Source of the DNA: an uncultured Lachnospiraceae bacterium
GTDB lineage: Bacteria; Bacillota; Clostridia; Lachnospirales; Lachnospiraceae
Length of the DNA stretch: 18,473 nt
Reading direction: 5' to 3'
NCBI GenBank assembly: GCA_910579285.1
Contig: CAJTTT010000044.1
Coordinates: 1-18,473 of the forward strand
Shown here: positions 11,554-18,473 of the stretch, piece by piece
How positions within the stretch are numbered: position 1 is the stretch's first letter
How the letters are laid out: each line of letters starts with the position of its first letter
The notes under the pieces: model-generated
The model's input: the letters and a program-made list of their open reading frames with translations, nothing else
Databases searched by the model: none
Told to the model about the DNA's origin: nothing
Made by a program: the position numbers and the translations under genes

Positions 11554-13476
11554 ATGATTGCAGAAAAAATAGAGAGCAGAGAATATAAGAGACAGCATAC
11601 CATGCAGGATGGCCGGACTGTGGCGGTAGAGCGCAGGGACGGTATTCTGGAGATCACGGCGCAGTATGAGGGCGTCTATGGCATGGGAGAGAAGTTTGAC
11701 TTACTGAACCAGAAAGGACAGACGGTGGTGAATGAGGTGGTGGAGAAGTTTTGCTGCCAGGGGAGTTACAGTTACTGTGTGACACCATTCTTTATGACAG
11801 ATGCGGGCTTCGGGATTTATGTGGATACGAAGGAGCGGACGGTATTTTCCTTTCAGGAGAAGATTCGGTGCGAGATCCCGGAGGAAGCGGCGGTGTATGT
11901 GTTTTTCGGAAGCCTCCGGGAGATGCTTGGCGACTATGTGGATCTGTCCGGCAGACCGAAACTGCCGCCGGAATGGGCTTTCGGCGTGTGGATCTCGGCC
12001 AATCGGTGGAACTGCGAGCAGGATGTGGAGGAGCAGCTTGCCTGCTTGAAAAAGTACCGTTTTCCAGCAAGTGTTCTGGTGCTGGAAGCCTGGAGCGATG
12101 AGGCGACGTTCTATATCTGGAACGGGGCGTCTTACGAAGCGAAGCCCGGCAGGGCGAGGTATGAGGACTATGATTTTTCAAAAAGCGCGTTTTGGAGTGA
12201 CCCCAGGGGGATGATTGACCGGCTGCATGAGGAGGGGATCAGACTGGTGCTCTGGCAGATCCCGGTGTGGAAGCGGCAGGAAGGGACGGATTCGCCGCAG
12301 CTTGCCCTGGACAGGGAGTACGCGGTGCGAAACAGACTCTGTGTGATGAACCAGGACGGCACGCCCTATGAGATCCCGGAGGGGAACTGGTTTGCCGGCT
12401 CTGTGATCCCGGATTTCACAAAGGAGGAGACAAGAGCATTCTGGTTTGAAAAGAGGCAGTATTTAACCGAAATGGGTGTGGACGGGTTTAAGACGGACGG
12501 CGGGGAATTTATCTATCGGGAGGAAATCCTCTTTTCCGACGGGAATACAGGCAGGCAGGGGAAAAATCAGTATTGTCAGGATTATCTGGACGCTTACACG
12601 GAATTTCTGGAGGAAGGCCAGGTACTGTTCAGCCGCGCCGGGTATGCGGGGGCGCATCGAACCCCGATCCACTGGGCGGGCGACCACCAGTCTACCAACG
12701 AGGAATTCCGAAGTGTCCTGACAGCCGGGCTTTCGGCGGCCATGTCGGGTATGGCGTTTTGGAGCTTTGACATTGGCGGCTTTGCAGGGGCGCTGCCTGA
12801 TCCAGATCTGTATCTTCGATCCACGCAGATGGCGTGTTTCTGCCCGGTGATGCAGTGGCATTCGGAGCCGGAGGGAGGGCAGTTCCGGGAGCTGATGCCG
12901 GGAATTACGGGCAATAACGAACGAAGCCCGTGGAATATGGCGAAGGTGTACGGACAGCCCGGACTGATTGATGAGATCAGATACTGGCACGAGCTTCGGA
13001 TGGAACTGCTGCCTTATCTGTACAAAACGGCCAGACAGGCGGTGACAGACAACATGCCCATGATGCGGCCTCTCATTTACAGTTTTCAGGAGGACGGGAA
13101 CTGTCTGGGAGTGGAGGACGCCTATATGCTTGGGGACAAACTTCTTGTGGCGCCGCTTATGGAACCGGGGCAGAGGACAAGAGAGCTTTACTTTCCGGCC
13201 GGAAACTGGTATGGATTTTTTACCGGGAAAAAATACGGGGGAGGGAGCTGGCAGAAGTCCCATGAAGAGGAGAAATTCCCTGTATATGTGAAGGAAGGCA
13301 GTGTGATCCTGCGTGACTGCCGCGGCAGAAGCAGAGGATATGTGTACGGAGAGCAGGGAAAAGACACGATATGCCTCGGGCAGCATACCTGCGAAGTTGT
13401 ATGGGAGCAGGGAAAGATAGAGATGGAGGAAGAAGGAGGGATGTTTGGGGAAATTGAGTGGATTTTTGTGATTTAG
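11554..13476 (+). CDS. GH31 glycoside hydrolase (KTDGGE subgroup)
   Basis: This cytoplasmic retaining alpha-glycosidase of family GH31 has 640 residues from ATG 11554. A beta-sandwich N-terminal region (with GVYGMGEKFD) leads into LPPEWAFGVWISANRW, the start of the catalytic barrel. Counting from GTG 11521, VDGFKTDGGEF holds the predicted nucleophile Asp326, and HWAGDHQST holds the acid/base Asp388. FWSFDIGGF follows, and the beta-sheet C-terminal domain ends the protein. No signal peptide is seen. Three in-frame starts exist: GTG 11521, ATG 11542 and ATG 11554. I prefer 11554 because GGAG lies 6 bases upstream. The KTDGGE nucleophile motif is closer to the YicI-type alpha-xylosidase branch (KTDFGE) than to classical WNDMNEP alpha-glucosidases, so the linkage and sugar specificity are open: alpha-glucosidase, alpha-xylosidase or transglycosylase. 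It follows the lacI gene and precedes operator 2. Confidence 0.92.
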   Translation: MIAEKIESREYKRQHTMQDGRTVAVERRDGILEITAQYEGVYGMGEKFDLLNQKGQTVVNEVVEKFCCQGSYSYCVTPFFMTDAGFGIYVDTKERTVFSFQEKIRCEIPEEAAVYVFFGSLREMLGDYVDLSGRPKLPPEWAFGVWISANRWNCEQDVEEQLACLKKYRFPASVLVLEAWSDEATFYIWNGASYEAKPGRARYEDYDFSKSAFWSDPRGMIDRLHEEGIRLVLWQIPVWKRQEGTDSPQLALDREYAVRNRLCVMNQDGTPYEIPEGNWFAGSVIPDFTKEETRAFWFEKRQYLTEMGVDGFKTDGGEFIYREEILFSDGNTGRQGKNQYCQDYLDAYTEFLEEGQVLFSRAGYAGAHRTPIHWAGDHQSTNEEFRSVLTAGLSAAMSGMAFWSFDIGGFAGALPDPDLYLRSTQMACFCPVMQWHSEPEGGQFRELMPGITGNNERSPWNMAKVYGQPGLIDEIRYWHELRMELLPYLYKTARQAVTDNMPMMRPLIYSFQEDGNCLGVEDAYMLGDKLLVAPLMEPGQRTRELYFPAGNWYGFFTGKKYGGGSWQKSHEEEKFPVYVKEGSVILRDCRGRSRGYVYGEQGKDTICLGQHTCEVVWEQGKIEMEEEGGMFGEIEWIFVI

Positions 13477-13483
13477 TCTGAGA

Positions 13484-13497
13484 GGTTAACCGTTTCA
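13484..13497 (-). promoter_or_regulatory. Operator 2 of the LacI-family regulator
   Basis: GGTTAACCGTTTCA is the exact reverse complement of operator 1 (10405-10418). It starts 8 bases after the GH31 stop and lies 57 bases before the binding-protein ATG. It overlaps the only plausible -35 region of the downstream promoter, as expected for repression of the transport operon. Confidence 0.75.
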
Positions 13498-13515
13498 ACT
13501 TGGAACAATTAATAT
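13486..13515 (+). promoter_or_regulatory. Weak candidate promoter for the ABC transport operon
   Basis: TTAACC (13486-13491) as -35 and TAATAT (13510-13515) as -10 are separated by 18 bases. Each box matches the consensus only partly. The -35 lies inside operator 2. Read-through from the lacI promoter could also contribute, since no terminator lies in between. Confidence 0.4.
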
Positions 13516-13554
13516 AGCGGCGGCTGGAAACAGTCAGGAAAGGAAGGGAAAGTT

Positions 13555-14898
13555 ATGAAAAAGAGGACAGTATCGGCAGTATTGGCGGCGGCACTTACGG
13601 CATCCGCGCTGACGGGATGCGGAGGAAAGGCGGAAGCTCCCGCGAAAGAGCAGACGGCGCAGAGCCAGGAGACGCAGGAGGGAACGCAGCAGGAGGCTTC
13701 CGGGGAGAGTGTCGATATTTCTGCGGAGGAGGAGAGCGGCGGGGAGGTGACAATCACTTATGCCAACTTTAACGCGTCAGGCGGCAATGAGGAGACTCTG
13801 CAGAAAATGTACGAGGCGTTTCATGCAGAAAATCCCAATATTACGGTGAACATTGAGACCATCGGATACGATGATTATTTTACCCAGATGCAGACAAGAG
13901 TGGCGGGAGGCACGGCGCCCGACTGCTACGAGCTGAATATCGAGAACTTTGCAGCCTATGCGAACAAAGGGGCGCTTGCGGAACTGACGGGTATTGATGT
14001 GAGCGGTTACAATGCCACCGCATTGTCTGCCTTTCAGGTAAACGGCAGGCAGTACGGCGTGCCCGGAAACTTTTCCAACGTGGTGCTGATCTACAACAAG
14101 GATCTGTTCGACCAGGCAGGCGTGACATACCCGGATGCCGCATGGACATGGGATGATGCGATGGCGGCCTGTGAGAAAATCAGCGCGCTCGGAGATGATA
14201 TTTACGGGATTTACCAGCCCATCACGTTCAACGAATTTTTTAAGGTGGCGGCCCAGTACGGCGGCAGTGTGCTGAGCGAGGATAAGACTGCCTTTACCAT
14301 CAACTCGCCGGAGAACCTCGCGGCAGCGCAGATGATGATCGACAAAATCGTGAAGACCAATGTGCAGCCCACGGAATCCCAGATGGGCGGTATGGGAGAC
14401 TGGGATCTGTTTGAGAGCGGCAGGCTTGGCATGATTCCTACGGGAATATGGGCTTTCGGCGCATTTACGGATGCCTGCGATTTTAACTGGGATATATGCG
14501 TGGAACCGGGCGGCACACAGAAGGCTACGCATTTCTTCAGCAATGCGCTGGTGGTGAATAAGGACAGCAGTAAGAAGGAAGCGGCGGCAGCATGGATCAA
14601 CTGGCTTGCATCCAGTGACGAGGCGGCAAAAATGCGCATTGAGGCAGGCTGGGATCTTCCGGCAGTCAGTGATGAGTCCGTGCTCTCCGGGTATCTGGAA
14701 ATTACACCGCCGGACAACAAACAGGCAGTGTTCGATTCTCTGGATTATCTTGCGGTGGCGCCGATTATCGAGGAATACTCTATGATGGCAGATATGATCA
14801 CGGACAAGCTGTCTCTCGCGGCAAGCGGGGAGCTGACTGTGGAGGAGGCGTTAAATCAGGCACAGGAAGAGTGCAGTGCACAGATTAAACTGCAGTGA
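13555..14898 (+). CDS. ABC transporter sugar-binding lipoprotein (CUT1, SBP_bac_1)
   Basis: This 447-residue extracellular solute-binding protein delivers a sugar to the membrane permeases encoded next to it. Residues 1-21 are a lipoprotein signal peptide ending in LTGC, with Cys22 as the lipidated residue. Residues 23-66 form a Glu/Gln/Ser-rich flexible linker, standard for Firmicute lipoproteins. The binding fold begins at VTITYANFNASGG. It continues with FHAENPNITVNIETIGYDDYFTQMQTRVAGGTAPD, a clear family-1 solute-binding signature, then the hinge segment YGVPGNFSNVVLIYNKDLFDQAGV. GRLGMIPTGIWAF and the late AAAAWINWLASSDEA are also typical. A purine-rich AAGGAAGGGAAAG site precedes ATG 13555. 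It is the first gene after operator 2 and starts 78 bases after the preceding GH31 stop. The transported sugar is inferred from context as an alpha-glucoside. Confidence 0.95.
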   Translation: MKKRTVSAVLAAALTASALTGCGGKAEAPAKEQTAQSQETQEGTQQEASGESVDISAEEESGGEVTITYANFNASGGNEETLQKMYEAFHAENPNITVNIETIGYDDYFTQMQTRVAGGTAPDCYELNIENFAAYANKGALAELTGIDVSGYNATALSAFQVNGRQYGVPGNFSNVVLIYNKDLFDQAGVTYPDAAWTWDDAMAACEKISALGDDIYGIYQPITFNEFFKVAAQYGGSVLSEDKTAFTINSPENLAAAQMMIDKIVKTNVQPTESQMGGMGDWDLFESGRLGMIPTGIWAFGAFTDACDFNWDICVEPGGTQKATHFFSNALVVNKDSSKKEAAAAWINWLASSDEAAKMRIEAGWDLPAVSDESVLSGYLEITPPDNKQAVFDSLDYLAVAPIIEEYSMMADMITDKLSLAASGELTVEEALNQAQEECSAQIKLQ

Positions 14899-14937
14899 GC
14901 AGACGGAGTATAGGTGAAAAATTGAAATGAGGGAAAC

Positions 14938-15834
14938 ATGAAAAAGAAAAAATCATTGATACAGGCAGTGCCTTTCATGCTGCCAAGTATGCTCGGCATG
15001 GTTATTTTCAGTTTTCTGCCCATTGTCATTTCCATCGTGATCAGTCTGACCGACTGGAACGGACTGGATAAACTGAACGGGGAGACTTTGGGAAACAGTA
15101 TGGTCGGATTGGAAAATTATGTCCGCATATTACAGAGTGAAGAATTTTGGGCAGTTTTGTGGCACACAGTTTACTACATCATTCTCTACATTCCGCTGGT
15201 GCTTGTCATGTCCCTTTTGGTGGCTTCCATTTTAAACAGGACGATGCGGGGGATCACGGTATTCAGGGTTTTGTACTATATTCCCGTTCTGACGTCGTGG
15301 GTGGCGGCAAGTCTGATCTGGAAGTGGGTGCTCAGTCCCCAGTACGGGGTGATCAATCAGCTTCTGGGTTATATCGGAATCACAGGCCCGAACTGGCTGA
15401 CGGACAAGGTGTGGGCCATGCCCGCCGTCGTGCTGGCTTCCGTGTGGAAGGACATGGGATTTTACGGTCTGTTTTTACTTTCGGGCTTAAAGGCGATTGA
15501 CGTGGGTTATTACGAGGCTTCGAGAGTGGACGGAGCGGGCAGGGTGAGGCAGTTTTTCTCCATCACCCTGCCGCTTCTGACACCATCCCTGTTTTTTTGT
15601 GTGATCATGGCGTTGATCAATGCATTTCAACTGTTCCCGCAGATACAGATTATGACGGAAGGCGGGCCGAACGGGGCTACACAGGTGATGGTGGAACGCA
15701 TTTACACCTACGGTTTCAAATACTTTAAGATGGGCTATGCGGCGGCGTATTCCTGGATTCTGTTTGTGATTATCTTTGTTCTGACTCTGATCCAGATGAA
15801 GCTGCAGAAAAGGTGGGTGCATTATGAATCATAG
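14938..15834 (+). CDS. ABC sugar transporter permease, MalF/UgpA-like
   Basis: This 298-residue integral membrane protein is the first of two permease subunits. Hydrophobic segments lie near residues 12-37, 75-98, 108-130, 157-183, 215-235 and 268-288, giving about six membrane helices. The cytoplasmic EAA loop, YEASRVDGAGRVRQFFSITLPLL (about 192-214), contacts the ATPase and is near-consensus (EAAxxDGAxxxxxFxxIxLP). The ribosome-binding site is GAGGGAAAC just before ATG 14938. Its 3' end overlaps the next permease start by 11 bases, indicating translational coupling. Confidence 0.95.
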   Translation: MKKKKSLIQAVPFMLPSMLGMVIFSFLPIVISIVISLTDWNGLDKLNGETLGNSMVGLENYVRILQSEEFWAVLWHTVYYIILYIPLVLVMSLLVASILNRTMRGITVFRVLYYIPVLTSWVAASLIWKWVLSPQYGVINQLLGYIGITGPNWLTDKVWAMPAVVLASVWKDMGFYGLFLLSGLKAIDVGYYEASRVDGAGRVRQFFSITLPLLTPSLFFCVIMALINAFQLFPQIQIMTEGGPNGATQVMVERIYTYGFKYFKMGYAAAYSWILFVIIFVLTLIQMKLQKRWVHYES

Positions 15835-16660
15835 TAAATGGAAAAAGACGGCGGGAGCGGCCGGCTCCTATCTGACGGCAGTTCTGATTGGCGTGGTTGT
15901 CATTATCCCCTTTTTGTGGATGCTTTCCACTTCTTTGAAGAGCAAGGGAGCGTTGATGCAGATACCGGTACAATGGATTCCCGAGGAGCCCACGCTAAAC
16001 TCTTACAGGACGGTGTTTTCGAGATTTCCTCTCTTGAAAGCCATAGGGAACAGTTTTTTTATCACGGTCAGCTACACGGTGATCACGATTCTGTCTTCCT
16101 CAATGGCGGCGTTTGCCATCACGAAGATACGGTTTCCTTTCGCGGAAGGAGTTTTTAAACTATATCTGGCTTCCATGATGATTCCGACGCAGGTGACGCT
16201 GATTCCGCTCTTTGTCATTATGAACAGGCTGGGACTGATCGACACCTATCCGAGCGTGATTCTTCCCTCCGTGTTTCGCGCGTTTGCGGTGTTTATGCTG
16301 GTACAGCAGATGCGGTCCATACCAGATGATTTTATGGAGGCGGCCCGGATGGACGGAGCGGGGATCCTGCGCATTTACGGACAGGTCATCATGCCTTTGA
16401 CGGGGTCTGCGGTTGCCACGCTTACGGTCACCACGTTCATGGAGAGCTGGAACGATTACCTGTGGCCGCTTCTCATGCTGTCAGACAAAAATAAAATGAC
16501 ATTGACTCTGGCGTTAAATAGTTTGAACGGGCAGTATGGAACGGAGTATAATCTTCTTATGGCAGGCAGTCTGATCTCCATGATTCCGATTATCGTGATC
16601 TATGCCTGCGCACAAAAATATTTTAAGGCCGGCTTGATGTCCGGCGGAGTGAAAGGATAA
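15824..16660 (+). CDS. ABC sugar transporter permease, MalG/UgpE-like
   Basis: This 278-residue partner permease starts inside the last codons of the preceding gene. Six hydrophobic segments are visible, beginning with YLTAVLIGVVVIIPFLWML and ending with GSLISMIPIIVIYACAQ. The EAA loop, MEAARMDGAGILRIYGQVIMPL (about 171-192), fits the consensus. The C-terminal KAGLMSGGVKG is characteristic of MalG-type permeases. No ATP-binding subunit gene follows in this window. CUT1 systems of this type commonly share a general MsmK/UgpC-like ATPase encoded elsewhere. Confidence 0.95.
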   Translation: MNHSKWKKTAGAAGSYLTAVLIGVVVIIPFLWMLSTSLKSKGALMQIPVQWIPEEPTLNSYRTVFSRFPLLKAIGNSFFITVSYTVITILSSSMAAFAITKIRFPFAEGVFKLYLASMMIPTQVTLIPLFVIMNRLGLIDTYPSVILPSVFRAFAVFMLVQQMRSIPDDFMEAARMDGAGILRIYGQVIMPLTGSAVATLTVTTFMESWNDYLWPLLMLSDKNKMTLTLALNSLNGQYGTEYNLLMAGSLISMIPIIVIYACAQKYFKAGLMSGGVKG

Positions 16661-16665
16661 CGACT

Positions 16666-18473
16666 ATGACAAAGCGGTATGTGTTTGGCAGTCCCATTGA
16701 GACGGATTCTGTATTATGTAAACCAAAAGCGGATCAGTGGGAAAACGGAAGGCTTTCTTTTCAGGAGAATGCGCTTACCTGCGAAATGGAGGAAGAGGAG
16801 ATCGTTTACGGTCTCGGGCAGGCGGTGCGGGGCATCAACAAGCGGGGGTGGATCTACGAGAGCAACTGCACGGACGACCCGCAGCACACCGAGGACAAGC
16901 ATTCCCTGTATGGGGCGCACAACTTTCTGATTTTGGACGGGGAGAGCAGACTGGGCATCTTCGTGGATACGCCTTCCCAGGTTGTTTTTGACATCGGTTA
17001 CACAGACAGGCGCACCCTGCGGATCGCGCCCCGGACATCGGATTTCGAACTGTATCTGATTTCGGGGGAGTCGCCTGACGATATTGTGGGGCAGTTTCGG
17101 AAGCTTGTGGGCAGAAGCTATATTCCGCCCCTGTGGGCTTTCGGCTACGGACAGAGCCGCTGGGGGTACAGCTCGGCGGAGGAGATCCGGCAGGTGGTGA
17201 AAGAATACAGGGAAAACCATATCCCGATGGACAGTGTGTATCTGGATATCGACTACATGGAGCGTTACAAGGACTTCACGGTCAACCAGGAGACATTCCC
17301 GGATTTTGCAGCGTTCGTGGAGGAGATGAAGAAGGAAAACATCCATCTGGTGCCCATTATAGACGGCGGCGTCAAAAAAGAGGACGGTTACGATGTGTAC
17401 GAGGAGGGGAAGGAGAAAGGGTATTTCTGCAAGGATGAGCAGGGGGAAGATTTCGTGCTTGGCGTATGGCCGGGCAGATGCTGTCTGCCGGATATGTTAA
17501 ACGAGGAGGCCGGAAGGTGGTTTGGGAGAAAGTATAAGATCCTGCTGGACCAGGGAATTGACGGTTTCTGGAACGACATGAACGAGCCAGCCATTTTTTA
17601 CTCGGAGAAGGGGCTTCGGGAAGTTTTTGAAAAAATAGATGAATACCGCACGCAGAATCTGGACATTAAGACCTTTTTTGCATTCAAAGATCTGGTGGCA
17701 GGCATATCCAACAACCCGAAGGACTATGCGTCTTTCTACCATAATTATAAGGGACAGAAGTACTGCCATGAAACGGTGCACAATCTGTTTGGGTATTACA
17801 TGACGCGCAGCGCTGCAGAGGCATTCGAGGAGCTGTCGCCGGATAAAAGGATTCTGCTCTTTTCCAGGGCCTCCTACATAGGGATGCACAGATACGGCGG
17901 AATCTGGCAGGGGGACAACAATTCCTGGTGGTCTCACCTTCTGCTGAACATCAAGATGATGCCATCTCTGAACATGTGCGGTTTCCTGTACACGGGAGCG
18001 GACATCGGGGGCTTTGGTGCAGACACAACGGAAGATCTTCTGATCAGATGGCTTTCTTTCGGTGTGTTCACGCCCCTCATGCGCAACCACTCGGCGCAGG
18101 GAACCAGAAAGCAGGAGGTCTGCCGCTTTGCAGGCAGAGACTTAATGGGGGATGTCATTCGTGTCCGCTACATGCTCATGCCTTATCTTTACAGCGAATT
18201 TATGAAAGCGGCGCTGGGTGATGGGATGATGTTCCGGCCCCTTGGCTTTGTCTATGGGGATGACGCGGCTGCAAGACGCGTGGAGGATCAGCTTCTTCTC
18301 GGGGACAGCATAATGATCGCGCCCGTCCACGAGCAGAATGCGGCGGGCAGAACCGTGTATCTGCCGGAACCTATGAAGCTGCTGCGGTTTCGCGGCGGAC
18401 AGGTATGGGAGGAGGCGGTCTGTCCGAAAGGGCACGCTTATGTGGAGATGCCTCTTGGCGATGTGTGTGTTTT
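16666..18473 (+). CDS. GH31 alpha-glucosidase, probable alpha-1,6 preference (3' end cut by window)
   Basis: The frame stays open from ATG 16666 to the window end, giving 602 complete codons. About 60 residues are likely missing compared with the roughly 660-residue relatives. IVYGLGQAVRGINKRG and DKHSLYGAHNFLI begin the GH31 N-terminal sandwich. GFGYGQSRWGY-type sequence (161-168) opens the barrel, with Trp166. DGFWNDMNEPAIF contains the nucleophile Asp304. GGIWQGDNNSWWSH contains the acid/base Asp417. The sequence closely resembles, from memory, the Ruminococcus (Blautia) obeum enzyme Ro-alphaG1, whose equivalent tryptophan favours alpha-1,6 linkages. No signal peptide is present, so it acts on imported sugar. 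The gene starts 5 bases after the MalG-type permease stop, so the two are one operon. The preceding GAAAGGATAA serves as ribosome-binding site. Confidence 0.94.
   Translation, partial: MTKRYVFGSPIETDSVLCKPKADQWENGRLSFQENALTCEMEEEEIVYGLGQAVRGINKRGWIYESNCTDDPQHTEDKHSLYGAHNFLILDGESRLGIFVDTPSQVVFDIGYTDRRTLRIAPRTSDFELYLISGESPDDIVGQFRKLVGRSYIPPLWAFGYGQSRWGYSSAEEIRQVVKEYRENHIPMDSVYLDIDYMERYKDFTVNQETFPDFAAFVEEMKKENIHLVPIIDGGVKKEDGYDVYEEGKEKGYFCKDEQGEDFVLGVWPGRCCLPDMLNEEAGRWFGRKYKILLDQGIDGFWNDMNEPAIFYSEKGLREVFEKIDEYRTQNLDIKTFFAFKDLVAGISNNPKDYASFYHNYKGQKYCHETVHNLFGYYMTRSAAEAFEELSPDKRILLFSRASYIGMHRYGGIWQGDNNSWWSHLLLNIKMMPSLNMCGFLYTGADIGGFGADTTEDLLIRWLSFGVFTPLMRNHSAQGTRKQEVCRFAGRDLMGDVIRVRYMLMPYLYSEFMKAALGDGMMFRPLGFVYGDDAAARRVEDQLLLGDSIMIAPVHEQNAAGRTVYLPEPMKLLRFRGGQVWEEAVCPKGHAYVEMPLGDVCV
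16712..16728 (+). repeat. Fourth copy of the TTATGTAAAC repeat, inside the GH31 coding sequence
   Basis: TATTATGTAAACCAAAA matches the third intergenic copy (8267-8283, TATTATGTAAACTAAAA) at 16 of 17 bases. It encodes residues 16-21 (V-L-C-K-P-K) of the distal GH31 enzyme, in a stretch outside the conserved barrel. Confidence 0.7.

Overview
The window looks like a chromosomal segment from a Lachnospiraceae-type anaerobic Firmicute (Clostridium cluster XIVa). This rests on several things. The base composition is moderately high GC. Ribosome-binding sites are strong AGGAG/GGAGG types. There is a perfect CIRCE heat-shock operator. There is an EFR1-type ferredoxin/flavodoxin fusion. The distal GH31 enzyme closely resembles a known Blautia/Ruminococcus obeum alpha-glucosidase. 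The assignment is inferred from gene content, not from a marker gene. No rRNA, tRNA, CRISPR array, integrase or transposase gene was seen.

Left part (1-5758, all on +): dihydrofolate reductase (folA), a soluble hybrid histidine kinase (HisKA-HATPase-REC-Hpt) with no sensor domain, a branched-chain aminotransferase (ilvE) with its own promoter and terminator, a PHP-domain metal-dependent phosphoesterase, and a parvulin-type peptidyl-prolyl isomerase lipoprotein. These are mostly housekeeping or single-gene units.

Middle (5759-10236): htpG (Hsp90) sits behind a layered control region with two candidate promoters, a perfect CIRCE operator, an inverted repeat and a leader hairpin. Three copies of a TTATGTAAACTAAA-containing unit follow htpG, then a strong bidirectional terminator. 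That terminator also closes a convergent minus-strand group: a GNAT acetyltransferase, an EFR1 flavodoxin/4Fe-4S protein and a small single-helix protein with a Gln/Ser-rich tail.

Right part (10368-18473, all on +): a self-contained sugar-uptake locus. A LacI-family regulator lies behind a near-consensus promoter, followed by a GH31 glycosidase, an ABC sugar-binding lipoprotein, two CUT1-type permeases and a second GH31 alpha-glucosidase cut by the window edge. The same 14-bp sequence, TGAAACGGTTAACC, occurs just after the lacI -10 box and, in the other orientation, just before the binding-protein gene. This points to an autoregulated two-promoter circuit. Both GH31 enzymes lack signal peptides and the distal one carries residues linked to alpha-1,6 preference. 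The model is import of an isomalto- or related alpha-glucoside and its hydrolysis in the cytoplasm. No transporter ATPase is encoded, so a shared MsmK-like ATPase elsewhere is expected.

The observations that most deserve a second look are the lacI operator pair, the three tandem repeats (with a fourth near-identical copy inside the distal GH31 coding sequence), the CIRCE-controlled htpG with acidic insertions, the sensorless hybrid kinase and the small Q/S-tailed protein.
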